Assembly (NCBI GenBank): GCA_002363155.1
Contig: DEWH01000020.1
Location: forward strand, 25,617 to 89,616
Origin: Ruminococcaceae bacterium UBA3215
GTDB lineage: Bacteria; Bacillota; Clostridia; Oscillospirales; Ruminococcaceae
Reading direction: 5' to 3'
DNA length: 64,000 bases
Position numbers and translations under genes: made by a program. The notes under the pieces were generated by a model that did no database searches, was not told where the DNA came from, and saw only the letters and a list, made by a program, of their open reading frames with translations. Shown in pieces: positions 16,364-25,030 of this stretch; the stretch's first letter is position 1, and each line of letters starts with the position of its first letter.

Positions 16364-17647
16364 ATGAAATATGCTGTAATAACCTTCGGCTGCAAGGTAA
16401 ACCAATATGAGAGTACCGCAATTGACAATGCTATGCGTGATGCGGGATTTGAGAATGCCGAAAGCAATGATAATGCCGATATTGTGATAATAAACTCCTG
16501 CTCAGTTACAGAAAACGGTGATAAAAAAGCGAAACACGCTGTCCGCGCAGCCAAAAGACTGTGCGCAGATACCATCGTTGTGCTGACCGGCTGTTTCCCG
16601 CAGGCTTTTCCCGATAAGGCAAAGCAAAGCGGTGCTGATATCGTCTGCGGAACAGCCAGGAGAGCCGAAATTCCCGCACTCGTGCGCAGCTTCATCGAAA
16701 ACCGTGAGATCAATGCGGATATGTCGCTCCCCGATACCTTTGAGGAACCGGATATGTCCCGTACAACTGCCAAGACCCGTGCATTCATCAAGATCGAAGA
16801 CGGCTGCGACAGGTATTGTTCCTACTGCGTTATCCCGTATGCACGCGGAAAAGTGCGCTCCCGAAGCCATGATTCCATTGCCGGCGAAGCCCGTATCTGC
16901 GCGGAACAGGGTCACCGTGAACTCGTTCTTGTGGGCATTAACCTTTCCCGCTATGGCTCCGATATCGGCTGTGATCTTGCCGACGCTGTAAACGCTGCTT
17001 CCCTGCCGGAGACTGTTGTGAGAGTAAGGCTTTCTTCCCTTGAGCCGGAGCTGATGACCGACGATCTGATTGCAAAGCTTGCCGGAAACAGCAAGCTCTG
17101 CCCCCATTTCCACCTTTCGCTCCAGAGCGGGTGTGATGCCACACTGAAAAGAATGAACAGGCACTACACATCTGCGGAATACCTTGGTCTGATCTCACGG
17201 CTGAGACGCTTTTTTCCGGACTGTGCGATAACAACGGACGTTATGGTGGGATTTGCGGGTGAAACAGACGAGGAATTTGCACAGTCGCTTGAATTCGTCC
17301 GGAATGCCGGATTCGCCCGCGTTCATGTCTTTACCTACTCAGTAAGAGGCGGTACTGCCGCCGAAAAAAGGACCGATCATATCCCGGAATCGGTTAAATC
17401 CGAAAGGTACTCTGAAATGTCGGCTGCCGCGGATCAGATTTACAGGGACTTTCTTGCCGGAAGCATCGGAAAAACCGCTGATGTTCTGATACAGAAGCGC
17501 ACATCTCCCGATTTTGCAGCCGGACTTACACCGGACTATGTTCCTGTGCGTATTTACGGTTCAGATGCACAGAAGCACGATATTGTGCGGGTAAAAATAA
17601 CAGGCGCAGGTGACGGGTACTGCACCGGAAAAGAGATGCAGACATAA
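16364..17647 (+). CDS. mtaB: tRNA t6A37 methylthiotransferase MtaB
   Basis: 427 residues, RBS TAGGAG. It is a radical SAM enzyme that adds a methylthio group to t6A37 in ANN-decoding tRNAs. The N-terminal UPF0004 domain has TFGCKVNQYES, NSCSVTENGDKKA and LTGCFPQ with its cluster cysteines; the radical SAM CxxxCxxC is in EDGCDRYCSYCVIPYARGK near residue 148; a C-terminal TRAM-like part follows. The N-terminal TFGCKVNQYE favours MtaB over MiaB or RimO. Divergent from the HPr-like pair, ended by the terminator at 17696. Confidence 0.93.
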   Translation: MKYAVITFGCKVNQYESTAIDNAMRDAGFENAESNDNADIVIINSCSVTENGDKKAKHAVRAAKRLCADTIVVLTGCFPQAFPDKAKQSGADIVCGTARRAEIPALVRSFIENREINADMSLPDTFEEPDMSRTTAKTRAFIKIEDGCDRYCSYCVIPYARGKVRSRSHDSIAGEARICAEQGHRELVLVGINLSRYGSDIGCDLADAVNAASLPETVVRVRLSSLEPELMTDDLIAKLAGNSKLCPHFHLSLQSGCDATLKRMNRHYTSAEYLGLISRLRRFFPDCAITTDVMVGFAGETDEEFAQSLEFVRNAGFARVHVFTYSVRGGTAAEKRTDHIPESVKSERYSEMSAAADQIYRDFLAGSIGKTADVLIQKRTSPDFAAGLTPDYVPVRIYGSDAQKHDIVRVKITGAGDGYCTGKEMQT

Positions 17648-17695
17648 ATATTGTCTGTCCGCCGAAGCCGGACAGAGGTGTTCTTGATTTTCTAT

Positions 17696-17738
17696 AAAAA
17701 AATCCGGCAGATCAGACTCGGAACTGCCGGAAGTTTTT
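17696..17738. terminator. Bidirectional terminator between mtaB and mgsA
   Basis: A-run, stem TCCGGCAG (17703-17710)/CTGCCGGA (17724-17731) and T-run on the other side, between two convergent genes. A smaller TGTCCG/CGGACA hairpin stands just before it. Confidence 0.85.
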
Positions 17739-17752
17739 ATTAATGCTGTAAT

Positions 17753-18151
17753 TTAAGCTCTTACTATATCTCTCCAGTCAAGATCGCCGCGCTCAAGAGC
17801 ATGAATAAGCGCTTCACCGGTAGCTATATTTGTCGCTACGGGGATATTATGCACATCGCATAATCTGAGAAGCGTCATTTCATTTGGCTCGTGCGCCTTT
17901 GCACTCAGAGGATCGCGGAAGAAAAAGAGCACATCTATTTCGTTGCATGAGATACGCGCGGCGATCTGCTGATCTCCGCCCTGGGAACCGCTTAAATACC
18001 TCTGGATATTAAGTCCTGTTGCCTCAGCAACAAGCTTGCCGGTAGTACCTGTCGCACAAAGATTGTGCCTGCTCAGGACACCGCAATACGCAATACAGAA
18101 CTGCACCATCAGTTCTTTCTTTGCATCGTGGGCTATAAGAGCAATATTCAA
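17753..18151 (-). CDS. mgsA: Methylglyoxal synthase
   Basis: About 132 residues if started at TTG 18151, which gives MNIALIAHDAKKELMVQF, the same beginning as other Gram-positive MgsA proteins, with AAGGCGG seven bases upstream; another TTG at 18190 would add 13 residues. MgsA turns dihydroxyacetone phosphate into methylglyoxal and phosphate. Phosphate-binding ATGTTG, the SGSQGGDQQIAA segment with the catalytic Asp, FFRDPLSAKAHEPN and RLCDVHNIPVATN are all present. It follows the MinD-like gene closely in the same direction. Confidence 0.94.
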   Translation of the reverse strand: MNIALIAHDAKKELMVQFCIAYCGVLSRHNLCATGTTGKLVAEATGLNIQRYLSGSQGGDQQIAARISCNEIDVLFFFRDPLSAKAHEPNEMTLLRLCDVHNIPVATNIATGEALIHALERGDLDWRDIVRA

Positions 18152-18182
18152 TTCCAACACCGCCTTTATTATTATAATTCCG

Positions 18183-18920
18183 TCAATCAATATTGATAGA
18201 GAGCGGGACTCTTTCTCCGAGTATTCTTCTCGATATAGCGTCGTATGCCTTGAAGCCTGTGCTTCCCTTCGGAAGAGGCTTACCCTTTGATCCGCACACC
18301 CTTATCTCGCTGTCCTCCGGTACTACGCCGAGAAGCGGGATACCGACCGTATCCATAACCTCGTCGAGGTCATAAAGAACTTCCTCGTCCTTGAACCTAA
18401 CGGGAACTTTATTGATTACAAGTCTCTGGTTGACGCAGTTCTTTACATACAGGAAGTCGGAAAGCATCTGTCCGTCTCTTACACAGACAGTATCGGGAGT
18501 GGTGACCATAATGATGAGATCGGCAGCCTTGATAACACTGAATACGGAGCTTCCGATACCCGCAGTATCCATTATGATGTAATCGAAGTACTGTCTCATT
18601 TCCTCACAGACACCTATCACCTTCTCCGGATTGATCTCGATGAACGGGTTCTTTGTTGCGCAGACAAGCGACAGATTTTCGCTTCTTTCGACTTTTGTTG
18701 TCGCGTTAAGTATATCTATCTTTCCCTCAAGGTATTCACCTATATCGTGACGGACGTTTCCGTTGATACCGAGGATAATATCCTGACATCTCAGACCGAA
18801 GTCAAGCTCTACGATAAGCGTTTTCTTGCCCTGATAAGCAAGGCAGGAAGCGATATTTGCAGATGTTGTGGACTTTCCTGTTCCGCCCTTTCCGGCAGTT
18901 ACAGCTATTATCTGTGACAT
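18183..18920 (-). CDS. minD: MinD/ParA-family ATPase without the C-terminal membrane helix
   Basis: 245 residues from ATG 18920 (RBS GGAGGT); the frame is open further upstream but without a good start. The deviant Walker A GKGGTGKSTT with the signature lysine, VELDFGLRCQDIIL (MinD-type switch) and IIMDTAGIGSS identify the MinD branch. It ends RRILGERVPLSINID, where MinD proteins normally go on with an amphipathic membrane-targeting helix of the KGFLKRLF type; that helix is missing. No minC or minE is adjacent. It may be a MinD that works differently or a cytosolic relative; naming it MinD is family-based. Confidence 0.8.
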   Translation of the reverse strand: MSQIIAVTAGKGGTGKSTTSANIASCLAYQGKKTLIVELDFGLRCQDIILGINGNVRHDIGEYLEGKIDILNATTKVERSENLSLVCATKNPFIEINPEKVIGVCEEMRQYFDYIIMDTAGIGSSVFSVIKAADLIIMVTTPDTVCVRDGQMLSDFLYVKNCVNQRLVINKVPVRFKDEEVLYDLDEVMDTVGIPLLGVVPEDSEIRVCGSKGKPLPKGSTGFKAYDAISRRILGERVPLSINID

Positions 18921-19116
18921 TATAATTACCTCCGTCATAAAACTGCCCGAAAACCGGCTGAAATAAGCCCGAACAGCCTTATACACACTCATTCATATTA
19001 ACAATACTATTGTAACACATTTTTAATAATTTTTAAAGACCTTTTTTCAATTTGCAAGCAATTTCGTGAAAACTGCAACGAAAAAAGGTCTATTTTTTGT
19101 TAATTATAAACAACAA

Positions 19117-21156
19117 TTATCTTCTTTTCCACGGATTAAGGACTATGCCGTTCTCGTCAATGTCCGGCCGGTAATCGTGGTAAATGTAGCAGTCGATGAT
19201 ATTTCGCACCATATAGCGCGAATATTCGCCCTTTTCAAGCACAACTCCGAATGCTATCTGCGGATCCTCCGCCGGGTAATACCCCATTACCGTGGAGTTG
19301 TACACGCCCGGTGAGCCTGCCTCCGGAGTTCCGGTCTTTATCGCAACGCTGTACGGAAGCCCGTCAAAGTTCCACAGCGCTGTACTTGTCGGCCAGTTCA
19401 CAAGAGTCGAAACTGCGATCATTCCCTCTCTTACGATGCCGAAAGCGCCGTTTTTATCCTCTATCACTTCGGCTGTCTGCGGTTCGGTCTTATAGACCAT
19501 AGTGTTCATATCGTAATCCCACACGGAATCCACAACGTAAGGCTTGAGCCGCACACCGTCATTCGCCAGCGTCAGCGCCTGCACCGCGAGGTGAAGCGGC
19601 GTTACCATTGTGTCAAGCTGACCGATAGCCGCCTGGAGCGTATTTCCGCTGTCCCAGCTCTCTCCACGCAGTTTCTCATATACTTCCGGAGAGGACATCT
19701 GACCGGAAAGCCCGCCTATCTCAAGTCCGAGATCCGTTCCGTATCCGAATTTCGCCGCAAAAGCGTCAAGTTCCTCAATTCCGAGCCGTCTCCCGAGATC
19801 GTAGAAGAAGATGTTGCAGGACCATTTCAGGCAGTCCACAACGTTGTACCCGAGATGATAGCCCGTGCATTTCGGGTGATAATCGCTGTAATAGGTGTAA
19901 ACGCCCGTGCAGGTGCAGCGTGTGCTGCGGTCAATAAGACCGCTGATGAGCCCGTCAGCCGCAGTTATCGTCTTGAATGCAGAACCCGGACGGTACAGAC
20001 CGTCAGTGCAGCGGTTGAACATCGGACTGCCCTCAATCGCAAGCACAGAGGCGTAATCCTCTACCGACTGCTTCAGATCGTAAGTCGGATAATTCGCCAT
20101 TCCGAGCACCGCACCCGTCTTTGCATCAAGTACAACAACTGCTCCCGCGTCACAGTCCTTGCCCCTGTCAGCCGTGTTGTTGAGCCAGTTTATGTGGTTT
20201 GCAAGGATCTCCTGCAGCGTCCGCTGTTCATCGCTGTCGATAGTGATGCGGACACTGTTGCCTGCCGAGACTTCCTTTGTTATCGTGTCCGACAGCGCCA
20301 CTCCGTCGGCATTTCTGACAATCGTGCGCATACCGTTCGTGCCGCGAAGAACGCTCTCCATCGCGCTTTCTGTGCCGTACTTGCCGACTATGTCGTTATA
20401 TCCGTAGCCGTCGCTTTTAAGCTTTGCATACTCCTCCGGGGATATTGCCCCGACTGCGCCGAGAACATGGGGAGCGCTGTCGGTTACGACATACTCCCTC
20501 GTGCTCTCCTCGACAGTATCCACACCGGGAAGCTTCATTCCGAGCTCTTTTATCTTTATCACTGTGTCAACCGAAACATCGTCCGCAAGCGTGAACCGGT
20601 TCTCGTAGGAGAAGTCCCGCTTCTCCATCTCATACCGCACTCCGCCGATAAGACGCACCTCTTCCCGGGTGTATTTTTCCGTGTCTATATCGTATTTCTT
20701 CGCAAGCGCGGAAACGCAGTTGTCAGGAGTTGCGTCCGCATTAACGATTATACGGGATTTGAAATCCCGCAGCAGTTCATTGTCGCTTCCGGTGAACTCA
20801 AACGGCTCTGTAAAGCTTATCGGAGCGGTATCGTTCCACTTCTCCCCGCTTGAACGCAATACATTCACCGCCTTCAGCAGTATGTCGTTCCGGTTTGCGA
20901 AAGGTAGGAACGCTTTCTGCACTATCACTCTGTAAACCGGTCTGTTTGTGGTCATAACGCGTCCGGCACTGTCGAAGATCTGCCCCCGCGTGGCTATGAT
21001 CTCCTGTGACGCGGTGTAGCTTATCTCGGTCTGCGCAAGGTAATTGTCGCCTTCCACTATCTGCATGCTGATCAGGCGCACCGTACACAGGAACAGACAA
21101 ACGAACACAAGGAGTATAAGCGTTATCCGCCGTATAAGCAATGTTACACTCTTCAC
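19117..21156 (-). CDS. mrdA: Penicillin-binding protein 2 (elongation transpeptidase)
   Basis: 679 residues from a GTG start that overlaps the mreD stop (GTGA). One N-terminal membrane helix (LILLVFVCLFLCTVRLI), a pedestal domain, and a C-terminal transpeptidase domain with RPGSAFKTITA (SxxK, acylated Ser), WSCNIFFYDLG (SxN) and AIKTGTPE (KTG). It crosslinks peptidoglycan during side-wall growth together with MreBCD and RodA. The last gene of the mre operon; rodA is not seen in the window. Confidence 0.94.
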   Translation of the reverse strand: MKSVTLLIRRITLILLVFVCLFLCTVRLISMQIVEGDNYLAQTEISYTASQEIIATRGQIFDSAGRVMTTNRPVYRVIVQKAFLPFANRNDILLKAVNVLRSSGEKWNDTAPISFTEPFEFTGSDNELLRDFKSRIIVNADATPDNCVSALAKKYDIDTEKYTREEVRLIGGVRYEMEKRDFSYENRFTLADDVSVDTVIKIKELGMKLPGVDTVEESTREYVVTDSAPHVLGAVGAISPEEYAKLKSDGYGYNDIVGKYGTESAMESVLRGTNGMRTIVRNADGVALSDTITKEVSAGNSVRITIDSDEQRTLQEILANHINWLNNTADRGKDCDAGAVVVLDAKTGAVLGMANYPTYDLKQSVEDYASVLAIEGSPMFNRCTDGLYRPGSAFKTITAADGLISGLIDRSTRCTCTGVYTYYSDYHPKCTGYHLGYNVVDCLKWSCNIFFYDLGRRLGIEELDAFAAKFGYGTDLGLEIGGLSGQMSSPEVYEKLRGESWDSGNTLQAAIGQLDTMVTPLHLAVQALTLANDGVRLKPYVVDSVWDYDMNTMVYKTEPQTAEVIEDKNGAFGIVREGMIAVSTLVNWPTSTALWNFDGLPYSVAIKTGTPEAGSPGVYNSTVMGYYPAEDPQIAFGVVLEKGEYSRYMVRNIIDCYIYHDYRPDIDENGIVLNPWKRR

Positions 21157-21752
21157 GCCTCTTCACCCTGCTCCCCGTCATTATCTGCCGCCGGCTCATC
21201 ATATACAGCATTTACATCGTCTGTACGAAGCCTGTTCTCCACTGTTCTCACCAGCCAGTACACAGCCGGAGAAAATATGAACGTCGCAGCTGCGGTAGGT
21301 ATTATCGAAGCGAACAGGATATGCTCGCCTTTCGGGATATTCCAGATCACGATGTTGAACAGCCAGTCCATCGAAAATTCAAGCAATATCGCCGCCGCAG
21401 CCACAGCACAGTAATTAAACATATTCACGCGGATAAGATTGCGCACAAGGAGCGATGCCGCGACGCATACCGCCATGAGCCAGACCGCGCTGAAACCGAA
21501 CACGAAGTCAAAAGCGATGTCAGTCATAAGTCCGCAGAACAGCGCAAAAATGCACGAAGAAAGCTCTTCCTCGTACATTGACACCGCTGCTGCAAGCGGT
21601 ATCAGCAGCACCGGCTGCCATGCCCCGAAAATACCGACGCGCATTATCACATAGAAAATTATGAGCATCAGAGCGAAAATGCACCATTTAGCGAACCGAT
21701 AGCGCTTTTCAGTGCGTGAAAGCTCCTCCGCCCCGGCAACTCTGTACTTCAT
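21153..21752 (-). CDS. mreD: Rod shape-determining protein MreD
   Basis: About 199 residues with five to six hydrophobic helices (CIFALMLIIFYVIMRVGIF; SCIFALFCGLMTDIAFDFV) and the MreD family layout. The ATG at 21752 overlaps the mreC stop (TGATG); a GTG one codon earlier is an alternative. It bridges MreC and PBP2 in the elongasome. Sequence conservation is low in this family, so position between mreC and mrdA is an important part of the evidence. Confidence 0.88.
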   Translation of the reverse strand: MKYRVAGAEELSRTEKRYRFAKWCIFALMLIIFYVIMRVGIFGAWQPVLLIPLAAAVSMYEEELSSCIFALFCGLMTDIAFDFVFGFSAVWLMAVCVAASLLVRNLIRVNMFNYCAVAAAAILLEFSMDWLFNIVIWNIPKGEHILFASIIPTAAATFIFSPAVYWLVRTVENRLRTDDVNAVYDEPAADNDGEQGEEA

Positions 21753-22594
21753 CACTCGTCCTGCCCTTCAAATCCGGTGATTACAAACACCCTCGTTACC
21801 TTGAAAACATTCTCGGCAGGTTGAATGACCGCGTGCATCGTCAGTCCGTTCGGATCACTGTAAACCTTTCTGACCGTGCCGAACACGACGTCCTGCGGAA
21901 AAACGGAACTTCCCGACGTTATCACAACGTCGCCTTCACCGATCCCGCCGCCCTTCGACACATAGCTCATGATGCAGTACCCTGCCGCGGCATATTCAGC
22001 GTCGTTCTCCGTGATACCGACAGTCTTTCCTCCCGCAGTCATCACCCCGACATTCACGTCCGGGGAAAGGATCGTCTTTACGACAGCGTAATGATCTGCG
22101 ATCTCGCTTATTGTTCCTACAAGCCCCACTGATGTGAACACCGGATCGTAGAGCGAGATCCCGTCAGCACTTCCGCGGTCTATCGTGAACCCGCCGAATA
22201 TGTCCCCGGCATTGCGTGCCGTGACCGAACAGGGCGGAGACCACTTGTAATCGCTGTGCATCTCGGCTATTCCGAGTATGCTGCGGTACTGCTCATTCTC
22301 GGAATCGGTCCGCTCCTTGTCGAGTATCTGACCGTACATATCGGTAAGCATCTCTTTGAGCTGTTCGTTCTCCCGCTTGTATTTCTGTGCATTCACAAGC
22401 GTGTCTATCGTGTCGCCTACCCAGTCGCTTACCGCCTTTCCGGCTGTCACAAACGGCTGGGATACAGTCTCAAGGACACTTCGCGGAAAGATTATGTTAT
22501 TGCCGGCAACGGCTGCATAGATCATGATCCCGAATACAAGGGCGAAGATGCAGACTATCACCTTGAATTTTCTGCTCTGAAAAAAATCTTTCAT
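21752..22594 (-). CDS. mreC: Rod shape-determining protein MreC
   Basis: 280 residues. One N-terminal membrane helix (FKVIVCIFALVFGIMIYAAV), a coiled coil near 65-105 (YKRENEQLKEMLTDMYGQIL), then the two beta-barrel domains with GGFTIDRGSADGI, DPVFTSVGLVGTIS and GDVVITSGSSVFPQDV typical of MreC. It sits outside the membrane and organises PBP2 with MreB. Cotranscribed with mreB, though a hairpin lies between them. Confidence 0.94.
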   Translation of the reverse strand: MKDFFQSRKFKVIVCIFALVFGIMIYAAVAGNNIIFPRSVLETVSQPFVTAGKAVSDWVGDTIDTLVNAQKYKRENEQLKEMLTDMYGQILDKERTDSENEQYRSILGIAEMHSDYKWSPPCSVTARNAGDIFGGFTIDRGSADGISLYDPVFTSVGLVGTISEIADHYAVVKTILSPDVNVGVMTAGGKTVGITENDAEYAAAGYCIMSYVSKGGGIGEGDVVITSGSSVFPQDVVFGTVRKVYSDPNGLTMHAVIQPAENVFKVTRVFVITGFEGQDE

Positions 22595-22612
22595 ACTTTC
22601 CTACCGTTAAAA

Positions 22613-22645
22613 CCAAAACGCTCCGGCGTTCTTCACCGGAGCAAA
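22613..22645 (-). terminator. Hairpin between mreB and mreC, possible attenuator
   Basis: On the minus strand GCTCCGG-9-base loop-CCGGAGC followed by GTTTTGGTTTT. It has the form of a weak rho-independent terminator and could make mreB more abundant than mreCD and mrdA. Confidence 0.6.
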
Positions 22646-22656
22646 ATGTGAACAGA

Positions 22657-23676
22657 TCAATAACGTGAGTCGTCATCACTCAGTACGTCGATCAGCTTGT
22701 CGATGTTCTCAAGTACCTTTCCGGTGCCGTCGGCAACGCAGTCAAGCGGTCTTTCGGCTACCTTCACCGGCATACCGGTCTCTTTGTTTATAAGCTTGTC
22801 AAGCCCTTTGAGAAGCGCTCCGCCGCCTGCCAGCATTATCCCCTGGTCTATTATATCCGCGGACAGCTCCGGAGGCGTCTTTTCAAGCGTCACCTTTATT
22901 GCTTCTACAACATGGCTCAGCGGCTCCAGAAGTGCCTCGCGTATCTCGGCACTTGTGATCGTGATGTTCTCCGGAAGTCCGTTGAGCAGGTTTCTGCCTT
23001 TTATGTCCATTTCCGGTTCGTGGTCGGAATATGGATATGCAGAACCAATCGCGATCTTGATGTTTTCGGCGGTCCGCTCGCCTATCAGCAGATTGTAGCG
23101 CTTCTTGATATAGTTGATGATCGCATTGTCGAACTCGTCTCCGGCAACTCTCACTGAGCGCGATGTCACGATGCCGCCCAGCGATATGACTGCCACTTCG
23201 CTGGTACCGCCGCCGATATCGACGATCATGCTCCCGGTCGGTTCGGCAACCGGAAGTCCCGCTCCTATCGCAGCAGCCATAGGCTCCTCGATTATCGAGA
23301 CTCTCTTCGCACCGGCACTCTGCGCCGCTTCCTTTACAGCCCTTCGCTCAACAGCGGTAACTCCGGACGGAATGCAGATTATTACGCGTGTCTTGACGAA
23401 CTTTCTGCCCTTCACAGCCTTGGAAATGAACTCCTGGAGCATGCTCGTGGTCATGTCAAAATCGGCTATTACGCCGTCTTTGAGCGGTCTTACCGCCACA
23501 ATTGACCCCGGGGTTCTTCCTATTACGTCCTTGGCTTCCTGCCCGACATATCTTACCCGTTCATATTTTACGTCAACAGCAACAACGCTCGGTTCGCGGA
23601 TTATAATGCCTTTTCCGCGCATATATACAAGGGTGTTTGCCGTTCCGAGATCTATTCCTATATCCTTGGTAAACAT
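22657..23676 (-). CDS. mreB: Actin-like rod shape protein MreB
   Basis: 339 residues, RBS GGAGAGAA. The actin-fold motifs are clear: DIGIDLGTANTLVYMRGKGI (phosphate 1), SMIVDIGGGTSEVAVISLGG (phosphate 2) and IMLAGGGALLKGLD (adenosine). MreB polymers guide side-wall peptidoglycan synthesis. First gene of mreB-mreC-mreD-mrdA, with its own strong promoter. This implies a rod or ovoid cell shape. Confidence 0.97.
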   Translation of the reverse strand: MFTKDIGIDLGTANTLVYMRGKGIIIREPSVVAVDVKYERVRYVGQEAKDVIGRTPGSIVAVRPLKDGVIADFDMTTSMLQEFISKAVKGRKFVKTRVIICIPSGVTAVERRAVKEAAQSAGAKRVSIIEEPMAAAIGAGLPVAEPTGSMIVDIGGGTSEVAVISLGGIVTSRSVRVAGDEFDNAIINYIKKRYNLLIGERTAENIKIAIGSAYPYSDHEPEMDIKGRNLLNGLPENITITSAEIREALLEPLSHVVEAIKVTLEKTPPELSADIIDQGIMLAGGGALLKGLDKLINKETGMPVKVAERPLDCVADGTGKVLENIDKLIDVLSDDDSRY

Positions 23677-23718
23677 TTCTCTCCGTCATACTCCGTTCAT
23701 ATTGATTGTGCATTGAAT

Positions 23719-23747
23719 ATTATAGCACGATTTGTCTTTGGTTACAA
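23719..23747 (-). promoter_or_regulatory. Promoter of the mre operon
   Basis: On the minus strand TTGTAA (23742-23747), 17-base spacer, TATAAT (23719-23724), about 40 bases before mreB. Confidence 0.75.
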
Positions 23748-23842
23748 CTTCCAAAACCCAAAAATTTTACGGATCATTACGGATTGATTTTAGTCAATTT
23801 ACACACACGCCGCCAAAACTCGCTTTAAACCGCGTTTTTTCG

Positions 23843-24280
23843 CTATTTTCCGGTTGATCCGAAACCGCCTTCACCCCTGCTCGTCTCTGTGAGCTCATCG
23901 GTCTCTATGAAATCCGTGTCGATCACCGGCATAACAACAAGCTGCGCTATCCTGTCGCCGTTCTTAACTGTGTACGGCTCGGAGGAATGATTGATAAGCG
24001 GTACCTTTATCTCGCCCCGGTAGTCGCTGTCGATAACTCCCACGCAGTTGGCAAGAGAGATCCCGAACTTTGAGGAAAGAGAACTCCTCGGAAAAACAAA
24101 TCCCGCGCTTCTAGTGTAAGGTATCTCGATCGCAATGCCAGTAGGTATCAGCTTTCTCTCGCCCGGTGCAAGAGTTACGTCCTCATCAAGGCATGCGTAC
24201 AGATCGGAACCGGCGCTTCCGTCGGTAGCCTGAAGCGGAATGCGTGCCATGCTGTTCATCTTTTTTACTTTAATGTCCAT
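23843..24280 (-). CDS. dut: dUTP diphosphatase (trimeric)
   Basis: 145 residues, the usual length of the homotrimeric dUTPase. The five motifs can be followed: AGSDLYACLDEDV, PRSSLSSKFGISLAN, GVIDSDYRGEIKVPL (uracil-binding hairpin and catalytic Asp), KNGDRIAQLVVMPV and the C-terminal RGEGGFGSTGK that closes over the phosphate. It converts dUTP to dUMP. Its ATG follows the stop of the U32-like gene directly; it is the last gene of the long minus-strand operon. Confidence 0.96.
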   Translation of the reverse strand: MDIKVKKMNSMARIPLQATDGSAGSDLYACLDEDVTLAPGERKLIPTGIAIEIPYTRSAGFVFPRSSLSSKFGISLANCVGVIDSDYRGEIKVPLINHSSEPYTVKNGDRIAQLVVMPVIDTDFIETDELTETSRGEGGFGSTGK

Positions 24281-25030
24281 TTATTTCACTCCTCTGTAAT
24301 ATAGTCCTCTTGTAACGTTTTCTTCATCTGTCGGAATGTCCTGCGCATACAGCTTCACGATCGGTTCTATTTCAGTCTCCGTCGTGAACCGCAGAACCGC
24401 GAAATCCGCCTTGAACTCACTTAACCGCCCGTTCAGCATAAGTATGTCACTGTTGAGTATCTCGACTGTGTTGTCCGAGCAGATCACCCGCAGCTTTTTC
24501 CCTTTGCGGTCTGTGACCGACTCGCCGCAGTTCGGCTTTCCGCACGGCTTTCCGTCCCGTATCGGACACCGCCTGTTCAGCATAAGCGGCAGTCTTCCGT
24601 ATGCTATAAATCCCGCAGGTACAGGCTTTTCAATGCGGTTTATACGTTTTACCGTAAGCTCCGGGGAAAGAATGATATCTTTAAGTCCGCAGTCCGCAAG
24701 AAATCCCGCAGTAACGCTGTTCGTGCAGTTGAGCCTGTTCCCGCCGCACACCTCAAATCCGTTCCTTTGCAGAAGCTCTATATGCCCGACAGTATGCGCA
24801 AGCGCCCTCGTAAAGCCTGCTTCACGAAGCTCCGAAAGCTCCTGTTCGGTCCGCTCCTCGCAGTCACCGAGAAACTCCGGCGGCAGCAGTATCACCCGGT
24901 CTGCGTACTCGTCCAGCGGTTCACCGGCAAGTCTCATCGGTACATATACAGCCGAGATATCCTCGCAGCCGAGCGCCTGTCCGAGCTGCTCCGCCGTATA
25001 TACCCAAGCCCTCAGTTCTATGCCGCTCAC
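24281..25030 (-). CDS. U32-peptidase-related protein, C-terminal part only
   Basis: 249 residues from a GTG that overlaps the recN stop (GTGA). The segment GFIAYGRLPLMLNRRCPI and a following cysteine-rich stretch (GKPCGKPNCGES, RKGKKLRVIC) match the middle and C-terminal part of U32-family proteins such as those that hydroxylate or modify RNA (RlhA, TrhP) or the clostridial DUF3656 proteins, whose N-terminal half is missing here. The cysteines could hold an iron-sulfur cluster. No function can be assigned; the place between recN and dut is shared with other Clostridia as far as I recall. Confidence 0.65.
   Translation of the reverse strand: MSGIELRAWVYTAEQLGQALGCEDISAVYVPMRLAGEPLDEYADRVILLPPEFLGDCEERTEQELSELREAGFTRALAHTVGHIELLQRNGFEVCGGNRLNCTNSVTAGFLADCGLKDIILSPELTVKRINRIEKPVPAGFIAYGRLPLMLNRRCPIRDGKPCGKPNCGESVTDRKGKKLRVICSDNTVEILNSDILMLNGRLSEFKADFAVLRFTTETEIEPIVKLYAQDIPTDEENVTRGLYYRGVK

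Noticed and set aside
19591..20853. A 420-codon open frame on the plus strand
   Set aside because: It is the antisense of mrdA with no domain likeness and no RBS.
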